Of a stretch of DNA of 8,074 nucleotides, positions 1-4,363 are shown one piece after another. This DNA is from an uncultured Eubacteriales bacterium (GTDB lineage Bacteria > Bacillota_A > Clostridia > Oscillospirales > Oscillospiraceae), in assembly GCA_949451265.1 (NCBI GenBank), contig CASTQR010000067.1, positions 1-8,074 of the forward strand. Direction: 5' to 3'. The notes under the pieces were generated by a model. The model was not told where the DNA came from, did no database searches, and saw only the letters and a program-made list of their open reading frames with translations. Both the position numbers and the translations under genes were made by a program. How positions within the stretch are numbered: position 1 is the stretch's first letter; the number at the start of each line of letters is the position of its first letter.

Positions 1-211
1 CAGCTATTGGGACCCGGAAGGGAAGGAACACAGCTTTACCCAATGGGGCGGCGGCAAGGAGCTGGACGACGACACCAATCAGGAGATTGGCGTCTATGAA
101 AAACTCTACCTGGAGGACTACCCCTGGGACACGGTGGAGCTGGAGCTGGGCTACACCTTGCTGTCCGTCTACCAGCAGCCCGTCTATGTGCCCATGACGC
201 CCCAAAGCTGA
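1..211 (+). CDS. C-terminal end of an unrecognised protein (5' end outside window)
   Basis: An open frame enters from the left edge (first full codon at position 2) and ends at TGA 209-211, giving 69 visible residues. The piece is acidic and aromatic-rich, with a run of aspartates near residues 22-25 and the ending VYVPMTPQS. No membrane segment or catalytic motif is visible. Codon use (GAG, CTG, GTC, TAC, CAG) matches the other genes here, and a strong terminator follows 10 bases after the stop, so the end is real. I do not recognise the family. The alternating hydrophobic/polar tail suggests an extracytoplasmic beta-rich domain, but that is only a guess. Confidence 0.6.
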   Translation, partial: SYWDPEGKEHSFTQWGGGKELDDDTNQEIGVYEKLYLEDYPWDTVELELGYTLLSVYQQPVYVPMTPQS

Positions 212-221
212 ATGACGCGGG

Positions 222-260
222 AAGCCCCCTCTTTTCGATAGAAAGAGGGGGCTTTGAGTT
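222..260 (+). terminator. Intrinsic terminator of the left-edge gene
   Basis: A perfect 13-bp stem pairs 222-234 with 242-254 around a 7-base loop. The stem is A/T at its base and G/C in the middle, and is followed by a weak T-rich stretch (TTTGAGTTTG). It sits 10 bases after the stop of the partial gene on the same strand. Confidence 0.8.
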
Positions 261-292
261 TGCCGCGCTTTATTTTCCCTTGTCGGGGACAG

Positions 293-605
293 CTAAAGCC
301 CTCGCTCCCGCAGCCCCTCCACCAGCGCCGCGTACCGTTCCGCCGGATCCACGGGGCCGTCCCTGCCCTTCAGGGGGGGCGGCGGTAGTCCTCCTCGTCT
401 TTGTGGGACATTCCCCACCTCCCCGAGCCCCGTCACACGCCGGTGAAATTGGCCCACCGGGCGGACTCCACCGTCACAAGCCCATCGTTTCCCCCTCCAC
501 CCGGCTGATGATGAGATTGGCAGTACCCCTACACCCTGCCATCCGACATCCTGGCCGCCGGAACCCATTCCTGGCAGTGGCGGATATACCAGCGGCCCTC
601 CACGG
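293..605 (-). pseudogene. Decayed C-terminal remnant of a lipase/alpha-beta hydrolase
   Basis: No single frame is intact, but protein-like pieces line up end to end on the minus strand across all three frames. In order they are NLIISRVEGE, then NDGLVTVESARWANFTGV, an in-frame TGA at 435-433, then MSHKDEEDYRRPP, then a frame change at the seven-base G run 373-379 (C run on the coding strand), then GPVDPAERYAALVEGLRERGL ending at TAG 295-293. The order NDGLV, ESA.W, SH.D..D and a final YxxLVxxLxxxG helix is what I recall for the C-terminal third of clostridial secreted lipases/esterases, where the SH histidine is catalytic. At least one in-frame stop and two single-base losses are needed to explain it. 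No N-terminal lipase part (GxSxG serine) lies in this stretch, so the gene is also truncated. A weak piece (VEGRWYIRHCQEW) lies just upstream and may belong to the same relic. The family assignment is from memory of motifs, not from a search. Confidence 0.55.
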
Positions 606-666
606 GAGTGCTGGCCCCTGAGGGGATGTTTAGCGCTTATGATTGAGGCGGGCTTTTCTTTCACAG

Positions 667-706
667 AATACAGCCCCTCCCCGCAGCAGCAGGGAGGGGC
701 TGTATT
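667..706 (-). terminator. Terminator of the purine permease gene
   Basis: A perfect 15-bp stem pairs 667-681 with 692-706 around a 10-base loop (682-691). It lies 21 bases past the permease stop codon. The T-tract after it on the minus strand is poor (the stem itself ends in TATT), so the stem does most of the work. It could also stop transcripts arriving on the plus strand. Confidence 0.75.
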
Positions 707-727
707 TGCTATCTTGCTTCCGCCCGG

Positions 728-2149
728 TCAGACAATTAGGAAGAACTTGATCAGGAACAGGGCGGAGATCACGTAGGTCAGCACGGACACGTCCTTGGCC
801 TTGCCGGAGAACACCTTGATCACAGTGTAGGAGATCAGCCCTAAGCCGATGGCGTGGCCGATGGAGCTGGAGATGGGCATGGCGATCAGCATCAGGGCCA
901 CAGGCACCATCTGATCCATATCGTCGAACTTCACGTTCTTCAGGCCCTGGAGCATCAGCACGCCCACGTAGATCAGGGCGGCGGAGGTGGCGGCGGCGGG
1001 GATGATGGCCGCGATGGGGGCGATGAAGATGCAGGCCAGGAAGATGACGCCGCAGGTCAGGGCGGTGAGCCCGGTGCGGCCGCCGGCCTCCACGCCGGAG
1101 GCGGACTCCACGAAGGTGGTGACGGTGGAGGTGCCGGTGCACGCGCCGGCCACGGTGCCGACGGCGTCGGCCAGCAGGGCCTCCTTCATGTTGGGCATAT
1201 TGCCGTCCTTGTCCACCATGCCTGCCCGGGAAGCGGTGCCCACCAGGGTGCCGATGGTGTCGAACATATCGATCATGCAGAAGGTGATCACCAGGGTGAT
1301 GATGGTGAACACGCCGATGTCCAGGAAGCCCTGGAAGTTAAACTTGAACAGGGTGGTAGCGGCCATGTCGCCGAAGGGGGGCAGCCAGTTGGCGTCCTTC
1401 AGCGCCCCGAAGGGGTTGGTGGCCAGGAAGGCGAAGGAGCCGATCCAGTAGACGATGGAGGCCACCAGCATACCGATCAGCACCGCGCCCTTGATGCCCT
1501 TCTTGGCCAGCAGCACGATGACGAACAGGCCCACGAACAGGGTGACCACAGACAGCACCATGGTGGGGTAGGCGGTGCCCATGGTGTCCCGGGCGGCGGT
1601 GGCGGTGAGGGCGCCGAAGAAGTCCTTCATGACGAAGAACTGGTTGAAGTTCTCGTCGGCGATGTAGATGTTGGAGCCGAAGCCGATGTTCATCAGCATC
1701 AGGCCGATAGCGGGGGCGATGCCCAGCCGGACGCCCAGGGGGATGGCCTCCACGATCTTCTCCCGGATGTTCAGGAGGGACAGGGCGATGAACACGATGC
1801 CCTCAATGAGGACGATCACCAGCGCGGCCTGGAAGCTGTCCACATAGCTCATGCTGGTCATGTTCACGATGTTGGCCACCACGATGGCGAAGAAGGCGTT
1901 CAGGCCCATGCCGGGGGCCAGGCAGAAGGGCTTGTTGGCGGCGAAGGCCATGACGAACATGGCGATGGCGGAGGCGATGCAGGTGGCCAGGAACACGCCG
2001 TTCCAAAGGGGACTGCCCACGTCGTAGTTGGTCAGGATGTTGGGGTTCAGGGCGATGATGTAGGCCATCGTCATGAACGTGGTGAGGCCGGCCATGATCT
2101 CAATGCGTACCGTTGTGCCGTTCTCCTTGAGCTTAAAAATTTTTTCCAT
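728..2149 (-). CDS. pbuG: NCS2/AzgA-family purine permease (guanine/hypoxanthine type)
   Basis: A 473-residue, highly hydrophobic inner-membrane transporter of the AzgA/PbuG/GhxP branch of the nucleobase transporters (COG2252 type), which import guanine, hypoxanthine or adenine with protons. Visible signatures are LAPGMGLNAFF (78-88), DMFDTIGTL (294-302) and TSTVTTFVESASG (340-352) followed by GGRTGLTA (356-363), the substrate-binding and gating segments of this branch. About a dozen membrane segments can be read. The length is normal for the family. The ATG at 2149 is chosen because it has a GGAG-rich ribosome binding site (GGAGAGGGAG, six Ts before ATG) and because the protein start MEKIFKLKENGTTVRIE matches the family; the open frame continues 47 codons upstream, but that part is the riboswitch leader. 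Expression is probably controlled by the purine riboswitch directly upstream. The guanine/hypoxanthine preference is inferred from the riboswitch, not from residues in the protein. Confidence 0.92.
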   Translation of the reverse strand: MEKIFKLKENGTTVRIEIMAGLTTFMTMAYIIALNPNILTNYDVGSPLWNGVFLATCIASAIAMFVMAFAANKPFCLAPGMGLNAFFAIVVANIVNMTSMSYVDSFQAALVIVLIEGIVFIALSLLNIREKIVEAIPLGVRLGIAPAIGLMLMNIGFGSNIYIADENFNQFFVMKDFFGALTATAARDTMGTAYPTMVLSVVTLFVGLFVIVLLAKKGIKGAVLIGMLVASIVYWIGSFAFLATNPFGALKDANWLPPFGDMAATTLFKFNFQGFLDIGVFTIITLVITFCMIDMFDTIGTLVGTASRAGMVDKDGNMPNMKEALLADAVGTVAGACTGTSTVTTFVESASGVEAGGRTGLTALTCGVIFLACIFIAPIAAIIPAAATSAALIYVGVLMLQGLKNVKFDDMDQMVPVALMLIAMPISSSIGHAIGLGLISYTVIKVFSGKAKDVSVLTYVISALFLIKFFLIV

Positions 2150-2194
2150 AAAAAACTCCCTCTCCAGAATTTCCTTCGGGCCAACCGGATCGGG

Positions 2195-2234
2195 AAAAAC
2201 AAAATCAGCCCGGAACCGCGTGGATTTCCGGACC
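2195..2234 (-). terminator. Riboswitch-controlled terminator in the permease leader
   Basis: On the minus strand GTCCGGAA (2233-2226) pairs with TTCCGGGC (2215-2208) around a 10-base loop, followed at 2204-2195 by TTTTGTTTTT. This is a standard intrinsic terminator 45 bases before the permease ATG. Its 5' arm (AGGTCCGG) can instead pair with CCGG and ACCT from the 3' part of the aptamer, a plausible antiterminator, so ligand binding would favour termination. Confidence 0.75.
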
Positions 2235-2243
2235 TGTTCTGTT

Positions 2244-2310
2244 TTCGGTAGGTGTGCCGGATAGGCCGGCTGTAGAAACTCGGAACCCATCCCGTCCCGA
2301 TTATACCGAA
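2244..2310 (-). promoter_or_regulatory. Purine riboswitch aptamer (guanine type, atypical P3)
   Basis: Read on the minus strand, the element has P1 as TTCGGTA (2310-2304) pairing perfectly with TACCGAA (2250-2244). It then has the conserved TATAATC, a P2 stem CGGGAC/GTTCCG with a 7-base loop GGGATGG, and the hallmark J2/3 sequence GTTTCTAC. There are 19 bases between TATAATC and GTTTCTAC, the same as in the well-known Bacillus xpt aptamer as I recall it. A cytosine sits at the position equivalent to C74, with the following U, which predicts guanine/hypoxanthine rather than adenine. P3 is GCCGG/CCGGC with a five-base loop CCTAT, shorter than the usual seven, and the base equivalent to A73 is C. 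A terminator follows, so the switch most likely turns the permease off when purine base is plentiful. Confidence 0.85.
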
Positions 2311-2331
2311 GGATATGGAATTGACCCTCCT

Positions 2332-2340
2332 ATCATAGCA
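2332..2340 (-). promoter_or_regulatory. Possible extended -10 promoter for the permease leader
   Basis: TGCTATGAT on the minus strand is an extended -10 element (TGnTATGAT), which would start RNA near 2325, about 15 bases before the aptamer. No good -35 box lies at the usual distance. It competes with the TTGTCA/CATAAA pair further upstream as the true promoter. Confidence 0.4.
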
Positions 2341-2373
2341 CACAGCCTGACAGATTTCTACAGTTTTTTTCCT

Positions 2374-2402
2374 TTTATGAAAACTTCATTACATTTTGAC
2401 AA
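2374..2402 (-). promoter_or_regulatory. Possible sigma-A promoter for the riboswitch-permease transcript
   Basis: On the minus strand TTGTCA (2402-2397, five of six to consensus) is followed after exactly 17 bases by CATAAA (2379-2374, four of six). The start would be near 2367. Its -35 overlaps the -35 of the divergent promoter on the other strand. Confidence 0.45.
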
Positions 2403-2424
2403 GAGGGGGCGGGGAGAGTATAAT
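2396..2424 (+). promoter_or_regulatory. Consensus sigma-A promoter of the phosphoribosyltransferase gene
   Basis: TTGACA (2396-2401) and TATAAT (2419-2424) both match consensus exactly, with a 17-base spacer. RNA should start near 2431, leaving a leader of about 60 bases with no aptamer that I can see. This rules out translation starts upstream of 2431 for the downstream gene. Confidence 0.9.
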
Positions 2425-2491
2425 ATCTCTCGTACAAATCACAACGGGCGGCGGGGGAGGCCCGGCCCGCCCGGAAGGGGAGCTGACTGGA

Positions 2492-3043
2492 ATGACCTAT
2501 GAGATGAAGGTGGCGGGGCTGAAGCGCGCCCTGCCCCTGTGCCCCATCAGCGATACGCTGATGATCGGCGCGTTCGTGATCTTCGGGGACGTGGAGCTGA
2601 CCTGCGCCTGCGCCCGGGATCTGCTGAAGATCGCGCCGGAGTTCGACTACATGGTGGCCCCGGAGGCCAAGGCCATCCCGCTGGTTCACGAGATGGCGAG
2701 GCAGAGCGGCCGCAACGAGTATTTCCTGGTGCGCAAGAAGAAAAAGGCGTACATGAACGGCGTGTTCGAGGCGGTGGACCGCTCCATCACCACCGAGGGG
2801 GAGCAGAAGCTGTACATGGACGGGGCGGACGCGGCCAAGATCAAGGGCAAGCGCATCCTGATCCTGGACGACGTGATCTCCACCGGCGGCTCCCTGGCGG
2901 CGGTGGAAAACCTGGTGGATCAGGCGGGCGGCGTCGTGGCGGGCCGCATGGCTATCCTGGCCGAGGGCGACGCCGCCAAGCGGGACGATATCCTGTTCCT
3001 GGAGAAGCTGCCCCTGTTCTCCGCCGACGGTAAGCCGCTGTAA
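2492..3043 (+). CDS. Type I phosphoribosyltransferase, purine-salvage (Apt/Xpt-like)
   Basis: A 183-residue cytoplasmic enzyme of the type I PRTase fold. The PRPP-binding loop is clear: ILILDDVISTGGS (residues 122-134), with the paired aspartates preceded by hydrophobics and followed by TGGS. An upstream VAPEAKAIPL (55-64) and VRKKKKAYM (80-88) match the segments that hold pyrophosphate and close the active site in adenine and xanthine phosphoribosyltransferases. Such enzymes transfer ribose-5-phosphate from PRPP to a base; the base cannot be read from the sequence. ATG 2492 is chosen because it follows the +1 of the consensus promoter and has AGGGGAG nine bases before it; an in-frame ATG at 2504 is a weaker alternative. 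It is divergent from the purine permease, which supports a purine role, but it lacks the riboswitch, so the two are not controlled identically. It has no obvious operon partner, and a terminator follows at once. Confidence 0.88.
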   Translation: MTYEMKVAGLKRALPLCPISDTLMIGAFVIFGDVELTCACARDLLKIAPEFDYMVAPEAKAIPLVHEMARQSGRNEYFLVRKKKKAYMNGVFEAVDRSITTEGEQKLYMDGADAAKIKGKRILILDDVISTGGSLAAVENLVDQAGGVVAGRMAILAEGDAAKRDDILFLEKLPLFSADGKPL

Positions 3044-3050
3044 CAGCGCG

Positions 3051-3088
3051 AGGGCAAGGCCGGCCTTTGGGCCCGCCTTGCCCTTTTC
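3051..3088 (+). terminator. Terminator between convergent genes
   Basis: A perfect 10-bp stem (AGGGCAAGGC 3051-3060 with GCCTTGCCCT 3075-3084) is followed by TTTT (3084-3087). It starts 7 bases after the phosphoribosyltransferase stop and abuts the stop of the convergent minus-strand gene, so it may also serve that gene, although the minus side lacks a T-tract. Confidence 0.8.
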
Positions 3089-3602
3089 AATCCCATAAGG
3101 ACGAGAAATGGGTCAGGTAAAACCGGGCCATTTCTTCGCCTTCCTCCTCCAAATGTTCCTTGATGTAGTTGGCGTGCAGCTTCTGCTCCGCGGGATCGAG
3201 TTCCAAATATCTGTGGATAACGAGGCCGCCCGCTTCTTCTTCCTTCAACAGCTCGGCATAAACGTCACTGACCGCCTCACACCGGCGGACGGGCACGTCT
3301 GTCCCGCTTTCCCAGGTGTGCCCCTTGGCGCGGCGCAAGCCCGGCGCGGCGTCCACCGTGTAGAGATAGCCCCGCTTCCCGCCGTAGAGCGTTTGAAGCT
3401 GATGGGGGAATCTCTCATAGTAGTGCTGCTTCCCGTCATTGCCAAGGCCCATGGTGACAAAATTTTCACCCCTGTCCCGGCAACAGGCCAGCGCGTAACA
3501 CCTGTCCTCGGTAAAATAGGCGACCGCCTTTCCCGTAGCATGGGATTTCGCGTTGGCTTTGATGACGGACAATCCGCCTGTGATTGTTCCGTGATACAGC
3601 AT
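3087..3602 (-). CDS. Conserved hypothetical protein, possible ADP-ribosyltransferase-like fold
   Basis: A 171-residue soluble protein of no assigned function, with no signal peptide or membrane segment. The start MLYHGTITGGLSVIKAN, followed by AVAYFTEDRCYALAC (26-40), recalls the YHGT strand and the 'Y.T.d...A' helix of ADP-ribosyltransferase-like proteins such as Arr and related DUF families. A later strand, GYLYTVD (78-84), would fit as well. The C-terminal part is acidic and helical (LEEEGEEMARFYL, 151-163). The expected catalytic acid cannot be placed with confidence, so activity is not claimed. ATG 3602 is supported by GGAG nine bases upstream and by a possible promoter just before it; the frame stays open upstream to 4064, but that part is only a shadow of the next gene. 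It is probably transcribed alone. Other possibilities are a non-catalytic family member or an unrelated fold with a chance YHGT. Confidence 0.75.
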   Translation of the reverse strand: MLYHGTITGGLSVIKANAKSHATGKAVAYFTEDRCYALACCRDRGENFVTMGLGNDGKQHYYERFPHQLQTLYGGKRGYLYTVDAAPGLRRAKGHTWESGTDVPVRRCEAVSDVYAELLKEEEAGGLVIHRYLELDPAEQKLHANYIKEHLEEEGEEMARFYLTHFSSLWD

Positions 3603-3620
3603 AGAAACCACTCCATCGTT

Positions 3621-3636
3621 CAGCTTGTCGAAGCTG
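3621..3636. repeat. Small inverted repeat at the predicted transcript start
   Basis: CAGCTT (3621-3626) and AAGCTG (3631-3636) form a perfect 6-bp inverted repeat with a four-base loop, directly after the predicted -10 of the hypothetical gene. It could be a short operator or a 5' hairpin that protects the mRNA; it could also be chance. Confidence 0.35.
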
Positions 3637-3665
3637 ATTATAAAGCAATCCCCGCTGAAACGCAA
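3637..3665 (-). promoter_or_regulatory. Possible promoter of the hypothetical gene
   Basis: On the minus strand TATAAT (3642-3637) is a perfect -10. TTGCGT (3665-3660), 17 bases upstream, keeps only the TTG of the -35. The -35 falls in the loop of the upstream gene's terminator hairpin. The predicted start is near 3630, giving a leader of about 28 bases. Confidence 0.45.
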
Positions 3666-3688
3666 TCGCTTTTCAGCGGGGATTGCTT
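3643..3688 (-). terminator. Long terminator hairpin after the flippase-hydrolase operon
   Basis: A perfect 18-bp stem pairs 3643-3660 with 3671-3688 around a 10-base loop. It lies 15 bases past the stop of the hydrolase gene. On the minus strand it is followed by TATAATC rather than a clean T run, because the next gene's -10 begins there. Confidence 0.8.
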
Positions 3689-3703
3689 CGCTTCTACCAT
3701 ATA

Positions 3704-4363
3704 TTACGCCTGACAAGCCAGCTCCAGAAACGCCCGGAAGACGGCCCCGCCGTCCACGGTGTCCGGCCTCGCCTTTGCCCCGGTCATCCGCTCCGGGTGG
3801 AACTGGACGCAGATCAGGGGCAGCGTCTCGTGTTCCGCCGCCTCTACCACGCCGCCCTCCGACCACGCCGTGGCAACCAGCCCCCGCCCCAGCCGACCCA
3901 GGGCCTGGTGGTGGGCGCTGTTCACGGCGCACACCGGCCCGTACAGCCGCCGGAGCAGGGAGCCCTCCGCTGTCCGGATGGGGTGGATCCGGTCCCCGTC
4001 CCCGCCCCCGTGGAAGGGGGCCAGGGCGGGGGAGAGATCCTGCACCAGATCGCCCCCCAGCCACACGTTCACCACCTGGAGCCCCCGGCAGACGGCCAGC
4101 ACCGGCTTCCCGGCGGCGCAGAAGACGTCCAGCAGGGCCAGCTCCGCCTCATCCCGGGCGGGATCGATCCCCCGGGAGCCCCGGTTCTCCTGCCCGAACC
4201 GGGCGGGAGCGATATCGTCCCCGCCCGCCAGCAGCAGCCCGTCATAGGTCAGCTCCGGGGCGGGGCAGTACCGGGCCTCCCCCCGGCCCCTGGCGGCGGC
4301 CAGGGCCGCCAAATAGTTGGAGGCGTCCCCGCCGCCGGTGGAGATCAAGATATTCGGCCTCAC
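3704..4363 (-). CDS. Peptidase C26 / class I glutamine amidotransferase-like hydrolase
   Basis: A 219-residue cytoplasmic enzyme of the gamma-glutamyl-gamma-aminobutyrate hydrolase (PuuD-like) family, which hydrolyses gamma-glutamyl amide bonds. The triad is complete: the nucleophile is Cys92 in VCRGLQ (91-96), and His189 and Glu191 lie in VQFHPE (186-191). LLLAGGDDIAP (43-53) is the family's oxyanion-side motif, and NSAHHQ (148-153) is the conserved substrate-side loop. It is somewhat shorter than typical PuuD (about 250 residues). The start is the GTG at 4363-4361, whose GTGA overlaps the TGA of the flippase gene, with a G-rich ribosome binding site inside the flippase end; this implies translational coupling. 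The frame is open much further upstream but only as a shadow of the flippase. The substrate is unknown. With a lipid-linked sugar flippase as partner, a gamma-glutamyl bond in cell-wall or polyglutamate metabolism is as likely as GABA formation. Confidence 0.88.
   Translation of the reverse strand: MRPNILISTGGGDASNYLAALAAARGRGEARYCPAPELTYDGLLLAGGDDIAPARFGQENRGSRGIDPARDEAELALLDVFCAAGKPVLAVCRGLQVVNVWLGGDLVQDLSPALAPFHGGGDGDRIHPIRTAEGSLLRRLYGPVCAVNSAHHQALGRLGRGLVATAWSEGGVVEAAEHETLPLICVQFHPERMTGAKARPDTVDGGAVFRAFLELACQA

Noticed and set aside
280..621. 113-codon plus-strand open frame in the left intergenic region
   Set aside because: Pro/Arg-rich composition with no ribosome binding site. The protein-like signal in this stretch is on the minus strand, in pieces.
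854..2251. 465-codon plus-strand open frame opposite the permease
   Set aside because: The translation is a monotonous Gly/His/Asp/Gln composition caused by the permease's biased third positions; it has no ribosome binding site and no family resemblance.
2150..2290. 47-residue N-terminal extension of the permease
   Set aside because: The extension translates the riboswitch expression platform; a strong ribosome binding site and family alignment place the start at 2149.
2071..2343. 90-codon minus-strand open frame in the permease leader, with AGGAGG near its start
   Set aside because: It runs through the aptamer and terminator and into the permease gene in another frame. The conserved RNA structure explains the sequence better than a leader peptide.
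2396..2491. Upstream start of the phosphoribosyltransferase at 2396
   Set aside because: This start lies inside the -35 box of the gene's own consensus promoter and so is not in the mRNA.
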